From positions 620,001 through 684,000 of the forward strand of contig JAPZUD010000001.1 in the NCBI GenBank assembly GCA_027533425.1: 64,000 nt of DNA, given 5' to 3'. A program made the translations under genes and the position numbers. The stretch comes from Beijerinckiaceae bacterium (GTDB taxonomy: Bacteria; Pseudomonadota; Alphaproteobacteria; Rhizobiales; Beijerinckiaceae). The notes under the pieces were generated by a model. It did not search any database. It had not been told where the DNA came from and saw nothing but the letters and a program-made list of their open reading frames with translations. Shown here one piece after another: positions 1-8,951 of this stretch. Each line of letters begins with the position of its first letter. Within the stretch, counting starts at the first letter, position 1.

Positions 1-441
1 CTCCTGGATAATCCGCGTCACCACATCGGCACGGATCTTGGTCAGCAGCGTGCGCAGCGACCGGAAGCTCTCGGGCATGGCATAGAGCGTCATGATGCCG
101 ACCGTCAGCGAGACCATCAGCGTCAGGATGGCCAGGGGCCTGAGCAGGGTGCGCGGCGGAATGCCGGCTGCATTCATGACGATCAGCTCGCTGTCGCCGT
201 TGAGCCGGTTGAGCGTGTAGAGCACGGCCACGAACAGGGCGATCGGGGCGATCACCATCACAAGGGCCGGCAGCCCGTAGAAGGTGACCTGGAAGAAGAC
301 AAGCAGGGACTGCCCCTTGCCGGTCACGAGGTTGAGCTCGCGCAGCGCCTGGGTCAGCCAGATGATCGCCGTCAGCGCCACCAGCCCCATCAGGAAGGCG
401 AAGCCTGCGATTCGGAAAATGTAGCGCTCGATCAGCGACAT
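1..441 (-). CDS. lptF: LPS export permease LptF, N-terminal part (cut by window edge)
   Basis: This encodes the first 147 residues of an inner-membrane permease of the LptB2FG complex, which extracts lipopolysaccharide and passes it to the periplasmic bridge. The sequence opens with MSLIERYIFR, followed by a membrane helix at about residues 12-32, a second at about 52-75 and a third at about 98-120. The stretch LNRLNGDSELIVMNAAG after the second helix is typical of the LptF/LptG family. The frame is open to base 1, so the periplasmic beta-jellyroll domain and the C-terminal helices lie outside the window. It is divergent from pepA across 192 bp, as is common in alphaproteobacteria. LptG is the alternative, but the position next to pepA favours LptF. 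Confidence 0.88.
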   Translation of the reverse strand, partial: MSLIERYIFRIAGFAFLMGLVALTAIIWLTQALRELNLVTGKGQSLLVFFQVTFYGLPALVMVIAPIALFVAVLYTLNRLNGDSELIVMNAAGIPPRTLLRPLAILTLMVSLTVGIMTLYAMPESFRSLRTLLTKIRADVVTRIIQE

Positions 442-633
442 CGCTTTCCTTTCTCCCTGCCTTCTTGGCGCGAAATCACGGCGTCGGCAAGGCGCGGCCG
501 GCAGGGCGTCGGACTTCATGTCGCAGCCTGCCCGTCATCCGCCTTGCAGTGCGGTGAATTCCGCTCCACCTTCCCCGGTGAGAATCGATAGCCGTACCGG
601 CACAGCCTGCCGGCACAAGGATAGGGAAACTTC

Positions 634-2139
634 ATGTCCAGCGCGCTGAAAGTTGCAATTGCCGGCCTCGACGAAGCCATCGGGGATGTCCTCGTCGTGC
701 TTGTCGGGAAGGATGGCAAGCTCGGTCCGGAAGCCATGAAGCGGCTGGGCAAGGCGGGCGCGGCGCGGATCGCGGCGGCTGCCGAAGCGGAGACCTTCGC
801 CGGAAAATCCGGGGCCGGCCTCTCGCTGCCGGCCGAGGCCGGCTTCCGGGACAAGCCGACCCATGTGATGCTGGTCGGCACGGAGATTGCCGAGGGACAG
901 AAGCCGGACTTCCTCAAGTTGGGCGGCCAGATCCAGGGCAAGCTGCCCAAGGGCCGCAATGCGACCGTGCTCGCGGCCGGGCCCGAGGGTGCGGTCGCGC
1001 CCGAAGCGGTTGCCGACATGGCTCTTGGCATGAAGCTGGCAGCCTATCGGTTCGATCGCTACCAGACCCAGAAGAAGGGTGATGATGCCGACGCCCCCGC
1101 CGCCGGAGCCATCACGCTGCTGGCCGAGAACGCCGCCGCCGCACGGCGCGAGCTGAAAACGCGGGACGCGGTCTATTCGGGCGTGACCCTGGCGCGGGAC
1201 CTCGTGAACGAGCCGCCGAATATCCTGACGCCGACCGAATTCGCCAACCGCGCCGCCGCGCTCGAGAAACTCGGCGTCGAGATCGACATCCTTGATGAAA
1301 AGGCGATGAAGAAGCTCGGCATGCGTGCCCTTCTCGGAGTGGGGCAGGGCTCGGAGCAGGAGAGCCGCGTCGTCATCATGAAATGGCTGGGCGCCAAGGA
1401 CGAGAAGGCCCCGCCCATCGCCTTTGTCGGCAAGGGCGTTGTCTTCGATACCGGCGGCATTTCCATCAAGCCGGCGCAGGGAATGGAGGACATGAAGGGC
1501 GACATGGCCGGCGCAGCCGCCGTTGTTGGCCTGATGCATGCGCTGGCGGCGCGCAAGGCCAAGGCAAACGTGATCGGCGCGATCGGGCTGGTCGAGAACA
1601 TGCCGGACGGCAATGCCCAGCGCCCCGGCGACATCGTCACCTCGATGTCCGGCCAGACGATCGAGATCATCAATACGGATGCGGAAGGCCGCCTTGTCCT
1701 CGCGGACGTGCTCTGGCATGTGAAGCAGAAATACAGCCCGAAATTCATGGTCAATCTCGCCACGTTGACGGGCGCGATCATGGTGGCGCTCGGGCAGGAA
1801 CATGCCGGCCTGTTCTCGAACAATGACGAGCTCGCCGCGAACCTGCTCAAAGCCGGCACCGGCACGGGCGAGAAGCTCTGGCGCATGCCGCTCGGCCCCG
1901 AATACGACAAGATCATCGACTCGAAATTCGCGGATGTGAAGAATTCCGGTGGCCGCTACGGCGGTGCCATCACGGCTGCCCAATTCCTGCAACGCTTCGT
2001 CGATGGTTGCCCCTGGGCCCATCTGGACATTGCCGGCACGGCCATGTCGTCCCCGTCGACCGATATCAACAAGAGCTGGGGTTCGGGCTTCGGCGTTCGT
2101 CTGCTCGACCGGCTGGTGGCCGAGAACTACGAAGGCTGA
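634..2139 (+). CDS. pepA: Leucyl aminopeptidase (M17), PepA
   Basis: This is a cytoplasmic M17 aminopeptidase that removes N-terminal residues from peptides using two metal ions. The 501-residue length is normal for the family. The signature NTDAEGRL lies at residues 347-354, and the metal-binding region around [11 protein letters not shown] and [11 protein letters not shown] lies just upstream at about 270-295. The N-terminal M17 domain is less conserved, as usual. The ATG at 634 is preceded by an A/G-rich ribosome site. The gene is divergent from lptF and is followed 21 bp later by holC on the same strand, so the two are probably co-transcribed. Confidence 0.97.
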   Translation: MSSALKVAIAGLDEAIGDVLVVLVGKDGKLGPEAMKRLGKAGAARIAAAAEAETFAGKSGAGLSLPAEAGFRDKPTHVMLVGTEIAEGQKPDFLKLGGQIQGKLPKGRNATVLAAGPEGAVAPEAVADMALGMKLAAYRFDRYQTQKKGDDADAPAAGAITLLAENAAAARRELKTRDAVYSGVTLARDLVNEPPNILTPTEFANRAAALEKLGVEIDILDEKAMKKLGMRALLGVGQGSEQESRVVIMKWLGAKDEKAPPIAFVGKGVVFDTGGISIKPAQGMEDMKGDMAGAAAVVGLMHALAARKAKANVIGAIGLVENMPDGNAQRPGDIVTSMSGQTIEIINTDAEGRLVLADVLWHVKQKYSPKFMVNLATLTGAIMVALGQEHAGLFSNNDELAANLLKAGTGTGEKLWRMPLGPEYDKIIDSKFADVKNSGGRYGGAITAAQFLQRFVDGCPWAHLDIAGTAMSSPSTDINKSWGSGFGVRLLDRLVAENYEG

Positions 2140-2160
2140 CGGGACGAGGGGCGGAGCCGG

Positions 2161-2607
2161 GTGGCCGAAATCCTGTTCTATCACCTGCAGGGCCAGCGCC
2201 TCGAGGCAGCCCTGCCGCTCTTGCTCGAGAAGGCCCTCGAAAAAGGCTGGAATGCCGTTGTCCGCTCGGGTTCTGCAGAACGGCTGGCTGTGCTTGATGA
2301 AACGCTCTGGTCCTATCGGGAAGACAGCTTCCTGCCTCATGGCCGGGAGGAGGAAGGTGATGCCGAGCATCAACCGATCCTGCTGACCACGGGCGATTGC
2401 CTCGCCAACCACCCGGATATCCTGTTTCTCGTGGACAGGGCCCCCTTGCCCGGACAATACCCCTTCGAGCGGGTCGTGTTGATGTTTGACGGGGATGACC
2501 CTGAAGCCGTCGATCAGGCGCGCGCGGCCTGGAAGACGGTCAAGGGCCTTGGCCATCCCGCAACTTACTGGCAGCAGGACAATGGCCGCTGGGTGAAAAA
2601 GGCCTGA
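2161..2607 (+). CDS. holC: DNA polymerase III chi subunit
   Basis: This encodes the chi subunit of the clamp-loader complex, which in the known family links DNA polymerase III to single-strand binding protein. It has 148 residues and a GTG start. The opening AEILFYHLQGQRLEAALPLLLEKALEKGWNAVV matches the chi fold in its general pattern, and PILLTTGD and the terminal ATYWQQDNGRWVKKA are typical alphaproteobacterial HolC features. It sits directly behind pepA, which is its usual place in this group. Its stop codon lies only 3 bp from the stop of the convergent LysE-type gene, leaving no room for a conventional terminator. Confidence 0.9.
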   Translation: MAEILFYHLQGQRLEAALPLLLEKALEKGWNAVVRSGSAERLAVLDETLWSYREDSFLPHGREEEGDAEHQPILLTTGDCLANHPDILFLVDRAPLPGQYPFERVVLMFDGDDPEAVDQARAAWKTVKGLGHPATYWQQDNGRWVKKA

Positions 2608-2610
2608 TCC

Positions 2611-3234
2611 CTAGCGTTGTGACGTGGCCAGCAGCCCGCCAATGCCCACGAACATGCCGCCGGTGATGCGGTTGAAAGTCCGCGCGTGGCGGCTGAGCCA
2701 GGGCGCGATCTTCTGTGCCGCAAAGGCCAGCATCAGCTCGTAGAGGATCTCGACAAGAACGAAGGTCCCGCCGAAAATCACCAGATTGGCAACAAATCCG
2801 GTCCCGGGGACCATGAATTGCGGCAGGAAGGCCGCAAAAAAGATCAGCGCCTTCGGGTTGGAGGCAGCGACAAGGAAGCCCTGCTTGAACAGGGTTGCTC
2901 CGCTTTCCGTCCGGCCGGTCCCGTCAGCAGCCTCGGCGCGCACCAGGGTCGGCGGAGCACGCCACAGGCGGATACCGAGATAGACGAGATAGGCGGCGCC
3001 AACCCATTTGGCGATGGTGAAGGCCTGCTCGCTCGCCGCCAGCAGGGCGCCGAGACCCGCCAGCGACGCCGCGATCAGCAGCAGGAAGCCCAGGCCGCCG
3101 CCCAGAACCGTGAAGATGGTCTTGCGGAAGCCATGCTGGACACCATGGGTCAGCGAAAGCAGTCCATTCGGCCCGGGCGTGAGAGAAAGGCCGATCGCTG
3201 CCGCAAAATAGACCAGCCAGATTTCAAAGCTCAT
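2611..3234 (-). CDS. LysE/RhtB-family exporter
   Basis: This is a predicted inner-membrane amino acid or metabolite exporter of the LysE/RhtB family. The chosen ATG at 3234 gives 207 residues, the usual family length, and begins MSFEIWLVYFAAAIGLSLTPGPNGL. The TPGPN motif in the first helix is the family hallmark. About six hydrophobic segments can be traced, with FLVAASNPKALIFFAAFLPQF as the conserved middle part. A longer frame exists to 3306, but its additional N-terminus is hydrophilic and lies inside the start of the neighbouring gene. The substrate cannot be predicted from sequence. Confidence 0.88.
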   Translation of the reverse strand: MSFEIWLVYFAAAIGLSLTPGPNGLLSLTHGVQHGFRKTIFTVLGGGLGFLLLIAASLAGLGALLAASEQAFTIAKWVGAAYLVYLGIRLWRAPPTLVRAEAADGTGRTESGATLFKQGFLVAASNPKALIFFAAFLPQFMVPGTGFVANLVIFGGTFVLVEILYELMLAFAAQKIAPWLSRHARTFNRITGGMFVGIGGLLATSQR

Positions 3235-3266
3235 GGGGCACCCGGAACAAGAAGGATTCGATATGT

Positions 3267-5144
3267 CTAGCTGACGGCCTCGATCTCCGCCATCACCTCG
3301 AGCCATTCTTCCTCGATAGCAGCGAGCCGCTCCGCGAGGGCGGCCCTGTCCCGCGCAATCTGGACTGCGCGCTCGGGGCTTTTGGCGAAGGTATCCGGTG
3401 CGGCAAGCACCTCGTCCGCGCGGGCGAGAAGCGTCTGCAGCTTCTCCATCTGCACTTCAAGAGCGCGGGCTTTCTCCTTGAGTGGCTTGATGTTCTGCCG
3501 CTTTTCTGCCGCAAGCCGACGCTGTTCGGCCTGGCCACTGGCCTCGCGATCGGCCGACCCTTCGGCATTCTGGTTGCCGCGGGCAGCAATGATCATCGCT
3601 TCGTAATCGTCGAGATCCCCGTCGAATGTCTTCACCACCCCCTCGGCCACCAGCCAGAGTCGATCGCAGGAAGCATCGAGAATGGCGCGGTCATGGCTGA
3701 CAATGATCACCGCACCCTTGTAATCCGCCAGCGCCTCGACCAGGGCCTCGCGCATGGGAATGTCGAGATGGTTGGTCGGTTCGTCGAGAATGAGCAGATG
3801 CGGCCCGTCAAACGCGGCGAGCCCGAGCAGCAAGCGGGCCTTCTCGCCACCGGAAAGGCGCGCAATCGGCGTATCGGACTTGTCGACGCCGAAGCCGAGT
3901 TGCGCTGTCCGGGCACGGATCTGCGCCTCGCCCGATTGCGGCGGCATCTTCCGGCGCACCAGCGCATACGGGGTCTCTGAGGCATCCAGCTCATCGAGCT
4001 GATGCTGCGCGAAATAGGCAACATCGAGCTTTGACGCGCGGCGCACCTCACCCTGCAACGGGGCCAGCCGCCCGGCAATCAGCTTGACCAATGTCGACTT
4101 GCCATTGCCGTTCTGGCCAAGAAGCCCGATCCGGTCATCTTCGGCGATCGACAGCGTGAGATTGCGCAGGACAATCCGCTCGCCATATCCGGCCGCCGCC
4201 CGGTCCATTGTGACAATCGGCGGGGAGAGAGGTTTTTCGGGGTTGGGCAGGGAAAGGCTCGCCGATTCCTCGCGGGCGAAAACCGCCACAGGGCCAAGCT
4301 TTTCCAGCTGCTTCACGCGGCTCTGTGCCTGCTTGGCCTTGCTCGCCTTGGCTTTGAACCGGTCAATGAAGGCCTGCAGATGGGCACGCTGCGCGGCCAC
4401 CTTGTCGGCTTCCTTTTCGGCCAGCATCGCCTTTTCAGCCCTCTGGCGGGCAAAGAGCGAGTAATTGCCGCGATAGAATGTCATCTTGCCGCGATCGAGA
4501 TGCAGGATCGCATCACAGACCGAGTCCAGGAACTCCTTGTCATGGCTGACAACGAGAAGCGTATGCGGATAGCGGCGAAGATGCGATTTCAGCCAGATCG
4601 CGCCTTCGATATCGAGATAGTTGGTCGGTTCGTCGAGCAGCAGCAGGTCTGGCTCGAGGAACAGCATCGCCGCGAGGCTGACACGCATCCGCCAGCCGCC
4701 GGAAAAATCCGAACAGGGGCGGGCCTGGTCCTCGTGGCTGAACCCGAGGCCGGACAGGATGGCGGCCGCACGGGCCGGTGCGGCATGGGCTCCGATATCC
4801 GTAAGCCGGATCTGGATTTCCGCGATGCGGGCCGGTTCGGTGGCGGTTTCCGATTCCGCGAGCAGCGATGCGCGCTCGGTATCGGCCGCGAGCACATAAT
4901 CGAGCAGGCTTATGGGCCCACCCGGAGCTTCCTGCGCGACATGACCCATGCGGGCACCGCGAGGCAGCGAGAACGTGCCGCTTTCCGGCGCGATCTCGCC
5001 GAGCAGGAGGCGGAACAGGGTGGACTTTCCGCAACCATTCCGGCCAACCAGCCCGCAACGCGCGCCGTCCGGCAATGTCACCGAGGCGGAATCGATCAGC
5101 AGGCGCGGCCCAAGGCGGTAGGAGAGTTCGGACAAGGTGAGCAT
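3267..5144 (-). CDS. ABC-F family ATPase (translation-associated, not a transporter)
   Basis: This is a 625-residue protein with two tandem ABC ATPase domains and no membrane segment. The first Walker A, GRNGCGKST, is at residues 34-42 and the second, GQNGNGKST, at 343-351. The signatures are FSGGWRMRVSL in the first domain and LSGGEKARLLL in the second, and each domain has a Walker B ending in LLLDEPTN or LILDEPTN. A charged linker carrying YRGNYSLFARQRAE lies between the domains and a coiled-coil tail follows the second. This layout is ABC-F; known members act at the ribosomal E site and relieve stalled translation. The tail suggests a Uup/YheS-like member. The specific role is not known. 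Confidence 0.9.
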   Translation of the reverse strand: MLTLSELSYRLGPRLLIDSASVTLPDGARCGLVGRNGCGKSTLFRLLLGEIAPESGTFSLPRGARMGHVAQEAPGGPISLLDYVLAADTERASLLAESETATEPARIAEIQIRLTDIGAHAAPARAAAILSGLGFSHEDQARPCSDFSGGWRMRVSLAAMLFLEPDLLLLDEPTNYLDIEGAIWLKSHLRRYPHTLLVVSHDKEFLDSVCDAILHLDRGKMTFYRGNYSLFARQRAEKAMLAEKEADKVAAQRAHLQAFIDRFKAKASKAKQAQSRVKQLEKLGPVAVFAREESASLSLPNPEKPLSPPIVTMDRAAAGYGERIVLRNLTLSIAEDDRIGLLGQNGNGKSTLVKLIAGRLAPLQGEVRRASKLDVAYFAQHQLDELDASETPYALVRRKMPPQSGEAQIRARTAQLGFGVDKSDTPIARLSGGEKARLLLGLAAFDGPHLLILDEPTNHLDIPMREALVEALADYKGAVIIVSHDRAILDASCDRLWLVAEGVVKTFDGDLDDYEAMIIAARGNQNAEGSADREASGQAEQRRLAAEKRQNIKPLKEKARALEVQMEKLQTLLARADEVLAAPDTFAKSPERAVQIARDRAALAERLAAIEEEWLEVMAEIEAVS

Positions 5145-5162
5145 CGGCGCGATATGCCTGAA

Positions 5163-5189
5163 GCGTGGCCGGCTGGCCAGCCTTCACGC
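5163..5189. repeat. Nested palindrome upstream of the ABC-F gene
   Basis: A perfect 12-bp palindrome, GGCTGGCCAGCC, occupies 5171-5182, and the flanks GCGTG (5163-5167) and CACGC (5185-5189) are also complementary. It starts 18 bp upstream of the ABC-F start codon. It could be an operator or a 5' leader hairpin; there is no T-run to make it a terminator. Confidence 0.35.
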
Positions 5190-5285
5190 GCAACAAGCCT
5201 GGCCAAATGATCGGGCAGGGCAGGAGAATGGCCGTTTGGGGAAGGCAACCGTGTGTTGCGCTGCAGAAATCTCGGCGGCCCACCA

Positions 5286-5314
5286 TTGAACGTCAGCGAA
5301 GGCCCCGCTATAGA
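5286..5314 (+). promoter_or_regulatory. Candidate housekeeping promoter of ndk
   Basis: A TTGAAC box at 5286-5291 is followed after exactly 17 bp by TATAGA at 5309-5314. This is close to the housekeeping sigma consensus and would place the start of transcription near 5321, about 30 bases before the ndk ATG. Confidence 0.6.
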
Positions 5315-5350
5315 GCCGCCCAGACCAATCCGAAGAGGCAAGAGGATTTC

Positions 5351-5773
5351 ATGGCCATTCAACGCACGTTCTCGATCATCAAGCCGGACGCGACCGAGCG
5401 GAATCTCACCGGCGCGATCAATGCGGTCATCGAGGAATCGGGCCTGCGCATCGTCGCCCAGAAGCGGATCATCATGGCGCGCCGTGAAGCCGAAGCTTTC
5501 TACGCTGTCCACAAGGAGCGGCCCTTCTTCGGCGAACTCGTCGATTTCATGGTCTCCGGTCCGGTCGTCGTGCAGGTTCTGGAAGGCGAGAACGCCGTCC
5601 TGCGCTATCGCGACGTGATGGGCGCCACCAACCCGGCCAATGCCGCCGAAGGCACGATCCGCAAGCGTTTCGCCCGTTCGATCGGCGAGAACTCGGTGCA
5701 CGGCTCGGATTCGCCGGAAAACGCCGCCATCGAGATCGCCCAGTTCTTCTCCGGCAACGAAATCGTCGGCTGA
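5351..5773 (+). CDS. ndk: Nucleoside diphosphate kinase
   Basis: This enzyme transfers the gamma-phosphate of ATP to nucleoside diphosphates through a phosphohistidine intermediate in the cytoplasm. The ATG at 5351 gives 140 residues, the standard length, beginning [14 protein letters not shown]. The catalytic histidine is H117 in the motif NSVHGSDS. Reading the same frame further upstream adds only non-homologous sequence. A good promoter precedes the gene and a strong terminator follows it, so it is probably monocistronic. Confidence 0.98.
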   Translation: MAIQRTFSIIKPDATERNLTGAINAVIEESGLRIVAQKRIIMARREAEAFYAVHKERPFFGELVDFMVSGPVVVQVLEGENAVLRYRDVMGATNPANAAEGTIRKRFARSIGENSVHGSDSPENAAIEIAQFFSGNEIVG

Positions 5774-5797
5774 GAACAACCCAGGCTGAAACATTCA

Positions 5798-5825
5798 AGG
5801 CCGGGCCTCTGCCCGGCCTTTTTCG
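5798..5825 (+). terminator. Rho-independent terminator of ndk
   Basis: AGGCCGGGC at 5798-5806 pairs perfectly with GCCCGGCCT at 5811-5819 around a CTCT loop, and a run of T follows immediately. It lies 25 bp after the ndk stop codon. Confidence 0.9.
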
Positions 5826-5928
5826 TTTCAGCAGCATGCGTGATGGATCAGCATGAAAGTTTGATTGGTCGCCAGCAGCGAAACAGCGGATAGATCGGGC
5901 ATCTCCTGATGGTTTTCGAGGTTTTCCT

Positions 5929-6810
5929 TTGCCCTTCCGCGATGTTTCCCTCGCTGTCCTTGTTGTCTTCGTCTGGGGCGTCAATTTCGTCGCCATCAAG
6001 ATCGGCGTTCAGGATGTTCCGCCCCTCCTGCTGACGGCGCTGCGTTTCTTCTTCACGGCCTTGCCGGCGGTTTTTTTCATCCGGCGCCCCGCTGTTGCCT
6101 GGTCCAGCCTCGCCGCCTTCGGCATTCTGCTCGGCGTCATCAAGTTCGGGCTGATCTTCTCGGCCGTGAAGCTCGGCATGCCAGCCGGCCTCACGTCACT
6201 CGTCATGCAGGTGCAGGTCTTCCTTACGATGGCCCTGGCTTTCCTGCTGCTGGGCGAACGGCCGACTCCGCTCCAGGTGCTGGGTGCGGCGATCGGCTTT
6301 GCCGGTATCGGCATCGTGGCCATCGAGCGCTTCCACGGCGCGACCTTCATGCCCTTCCTGATGCTGATGGGCGGCGCGCTGAGCTGGGCCTTTGCCAACA
6401 TGGTCATCAAGAAGGCCGGACGGGTCAACATGCTGGCCTTCCTCGTCTGGGCCAGCCTCTTTGCGCCGGCGCCGCTCTTTCTCGCCTCGCTGGCCTTCGA
6501 AGGCTGGCCGGCAATCGAAGCCAGTCTCTCGCCGCCGAGTCTGGCCAGCGTGCTTTCGCTGGCTTTCATCGTGCTGCCTTCGACCTTGTTCGGCTTCGCC
6601 GTCTGGAACGACCTGCTCCAGCGTTACTCCACAGCCATGGTGACGCCCTTCGCGCTGCTCGTGCCGGTCTTCGGACTGTTCAGCGGGACGATCCTGCTCG
6701 ATGAACCGTTCTCACTTCTCGCGATGATCGGCAGCGCTGTTGTGTTTGCCGGCCTGATGATCAATGTTTTCGGTGACCGGCTGGGTCGCGTCCGGCCCGC
6801 CCTGAGGTAG
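5929..6810 (+). CDS. EamA/DMT-family transporter
   Basis: This is a 293-residue inner-membrane protein of the drug/metabolite transporter superfamily with two EamA repeats and about ten membrane helices. The first helix holds VFVWGVNFVAIKIG, the characteristic EamA opening, and LLLGERPTPLQVLGAAIGFAGIGIVA ends the first repeat. The start is taken as TTG at 5929, preceded by a GAGG-like ribosome site; the nearby ATG at 5909 is in another frame. Similarity to the E. coli EamA (cysteine and O-acetylserine exporter) branch is likely, but the substrate is not certain. The molybdoenzyme gene begins 4 bp after the stop, so the two may be co-transcribed. Confidence 0.85.
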   Translation: MPFRDVSLAVLVVFVWGVNFVAIKIGVQDVPPLLLTALRFFFTALPAVFFIRRPAVAWSSLAAFGILLGVIKFGLIFSAVKLGMPAGLTSLVMQVQVFLTMALAFLLLGERPTPLQVLGAAIGFAGIGIVAIERFHGATFMPFLMLMGGALSWAFANMVIKKAGRVNMLAFLVWASLFAPAPLFLASLAFEGWPAIEASLSPPSLASVLSLAFIVLPSTLFGFAVWNDLLQRYSTAMVTPFALLVPVFGLFSGTILLDEPFSLLAMIGSAVVFAGLMINVFGDRLGRVRPALR

Positions 6811-6814
6811 CCCC

Positions 6815-8917
6815 ATGAACGCACCTGTCACGTCGATCTTCCGCCCCTCGGTCTGCCCGCATGATTGCCCGAGCGCCTGCTCGCTCGATGTCGAGGTGCT
6901 GCCGAACAACCGGATCGGGAAGGTTCGCGGCCTTGCCAGCCAGACCTACACGGCCGGCGTGATCTGCGCGAAGGTCGCGCGCTACGCTGAACGCATCCAT
7001 CATCCGGACCGGTTGATGGAGCCGATGATCCGTTCCGGCCCGAAAGGTAGTGGCCAATTCCGACCGATCAGCTGGGAAGAGGCGCTCGACCGCACCGCAG
7101 AGGCCTTCCTCGATGCCGAGAAGCGCTACGGCAGCGAGTCCGTCTGGCCCTATTTCTATGCGGGCACGATGGGGCTGGTGATGCGCGATGGCATCAACCG
7201 CCTGCGCCATGTGAAGCGCTATTCCGGGATGTATGACACGATCTGCACCAACATGGCGTGGACTGGCTTCGTCGCCGGAACCGGCCGGCTGGCCGGGGTC
7301 GATCCGCGCGAAATGGCGAAGTCCGATTGCGTCGTCATCTGGGGCACGAATGCCGTGCATACCCAGGTCAATGTGATGACCCATGCCATGCGCGCCCGGA
7401 AGGAGCGCGGCGCGCCGATCATCGTCGTCGATGTCTACATGAACGAGACCATGCGGCAGGCCGATATCCCGCTGCTGGTCCGGCCGGGCACCGATGCCGC
7501 CCTGGCCTGCGGCATCATCCATGTCCTGCTGCGCGAGGGCCTGGTCGACCGGGACTATCTCGTCCGGCTGACCGATTTCTCGCCCGAGGCGGAGGCGCAT
7601 TTCGCCACCCGCACGCCGGAATGGGCAGAAGCGATATGCGGCGTTCCCGCCGCCGAGATCGAATCCGTTGCGAAGCTGCTGGGCGAAAGGCGGCGTTGCT
7701 TCTTCCGGCTGGGTTATGGCTTTGCCCGCCAGCGCAACGGCGCCGTCAACATGCATGCGGCGCTCTGCATCCCGACCCTGCTCGGCGCCTGGCAATACGA
7801 AGGCGGCGGCGCCTTCCATTCGAATTCGGGCACCTATGGCATTTCCAAGCGCATGATCGAGGGGCTGGACGCGCTCGATCCGACGATCCGCTCGCTCGAT
7901 CAATCCCGCATCGGCCCGGTCCTGACCGGCAATGCCGAGGCGCTGAAGAACGGCCCGCCCGTCATGGCGATGCTGATCCAGAACACCAATCCGGTTTCGG
8001 TGGCGCCCGAACAGCGCCTCGTGCGCAAGGGCTTTGCCCGGGAGGATCTCTTCACGGTCGTCCATGAGCAATTCATGACCGAGACGGCGGAAATGGCCGA
8101 CATCATCCTGCCGGCGACCATGTTCATGGAGCATGACGACCTCTACCAGGGAGGCGGCCATACCCATCTCATGCTCGGCCCGAAGCTGATCGAGCCGCCA
8201 GGGCAATGCCGGTCGAACCATGATGTGATCGTCGCGCTGGCGCGGCGGCTCGGCGCCGAACATCCCGGCTTCGCGATGACCCCGCGCGAGCATATCGACT
8301 GGGCCCTGCAGAACGGCAATCGCGGCACCCTGGCCGATCTCGAGCGCGAGGGCTTCGTCGATACCGACCCGCCCTTCGACTCCGCCCATTACGTCAAGGG
8401 TTTCGGCCATCGCGAGGGCAAATTCCGGTTCTCGCCGGATTGGCGGAAGATCCCGCTGAAAAGCGACGGTCTGATGGGGCCTTGGCAAGACATGCCGACC
8501 CTGCCGGATCACTGGGCGGTCATCGAGGAAGCCAATGCCGAGTATCCCTTCCGGCTGGTCACCGCACCGGCGCGGTCGTTCCTGAACTCCAGTTTCACCG
8601 AGACACCGGGCTCGAAAAAGCGCGAAGGGCAGCCCGCTCTCATGATCCATCCCGAGGATGCGGCCATGCTCGGTGTATCGGAAGGCGAAGCGCTGCGCGT
8701 CGTCAATCCGCGCGGCGATGTCGAGCTGGAGGTGAAACTCTTTGACGGGCTTCGCCGTGGCGTCGTGATCGCCGAGGGCATCTTCCCGAACAAGGCGCAT
8801 CGCCGGGGCGAGGGGATCAATGTGCTGACCGGCTCCGACCCGGCCGCACCGCGCGGCGGCGCCGCCTTCCACGACAACCGGGTCCGACTGGAAAAGCTGA
8901 TCCTTGCCTCATCCTGA
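6815..8917 (+). CDS. Molybdopterin-guanine-dinucleotide oxidoreductase with one 4Fe-4S cluster
   Basis: This is a 700-residue catalytic subunit of the DMSO reductase superfamily. Cysteines C14, C18, C22 and C51, spaced x3, x3 and x28, form the N-terminal 4Fe-4S site. The first pterin-binding region includes VIWGTNAVHTQVN, the middle includes ADIILPATMFMEHDD, and the C-terminal molydopterin-binding domain carries HPEDAAMLGVSEGEALRVVNPRGDVE. No Tat signal is visible, so it should be cytoplasmic. No electron-transfer or membrane subunit and no cofactor chaperone gene lies beside it. Many such single-subunit enzymes with unknown substrates are annotated in alphaproteobacteria. The next gene is a WYL regulator with an operator-like repeat at the junction. 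The physiological substrate cannot be named. Confidence 0.85.
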   Translation: MNAPVTSIFRPSVCPHDCPSACSLDVEVLPNNRIGKVRGLASQTYTAGVICAKVARYAERIHHPDRLMEPMIRSGPKGSGQFRPISWEEALDRTAEAFLDAEKRYGSESVWPYFYAGTMGLVMRDGINRLRHVKRYSGMYDTICTNMAWTGFVAGTGRLAGVDPREMAKSDCVVIWGTNAVHTQVNVMTHAMRARKERGAPIIVVDVYMNETMRQADIPLLVRPGTDAALACGIIHVLLREGLVDRDYLVRLTDFSPEAEAHFATRTPEWAEAICGVPAAEIESVAKLLGERRRCFFRLGYGFARQRNGAVNMHAALCIPTLLGAWQYEGGGAFHSNSGTYGISKRMIEGLDALDPTIRSLDQSRIGPVLTGNAEALKNGPPVMAMLIQNTNPVSVAPEQRLVRKGFAREDLFTVVHEQFMTETAEMADIILPATMFMEHDDLYQGGGHTHLMLGPKLIEPPGQCRSNHDVIVALARRLGAEHPGFAMTPREHIDWALQNGNRGTLADLEREGFVDTDPPFDSAHYVKGFGHREGKFRFSPDWRKIPLKSDGLMGPWQDMPTLPDHWAVIEEANAEYPFRLVTAPARSFLNSSFTETPGSKKREGQPALMIHPEDAAMLGVSEGEALRVVNPRGDVELEVKLFDGLRRGVVIAEGIFPNKAHRRGEGINVLTGSDPAAPRGGAAFHDNRVRLEKLILASS

Positions 8918-8933
8918 CAGAAGCTGTCAGGAT
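8911..8933. promoter_or_regulatory. Perfect 10-bp inverted repeat, candidate operator of the WYL regulator
   Basis: The arm ATCCTGACAG at 8911-8920 and the arm CTGTCAGGAT at 8924-8933 are exact inverted repeats around the 3-base spacer AAG. The repeat overlaps the stop codon of the molybdoenzyme and ends 18 bp before the WYL regulator start codon. No T-run follows, so a terminator is unlikely. A dimeric HTH regulator binding there to control its own gene is the simplest reading. Confidence 0.6.
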
Positions 8934-8951
8934 GCCGCCCCATAGAGAGCC

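Noticed and set aside
535-2556. 673-codon open frame antisense to pepA and holC
   Set aside because: It is a shadow frame caused by high GC content; pepA and holC on the other strand have all family motifs, and the antisense product is Arg/Gly/His-rich with no recognisable domain.
8911-8933. Inverted repeat as terminator of the molybdoenzyme gene
   Set aside because: The 10-bp stem would have a 3-base loop and no T-run after it, and it overlaps the stop codon; an operator fits better.
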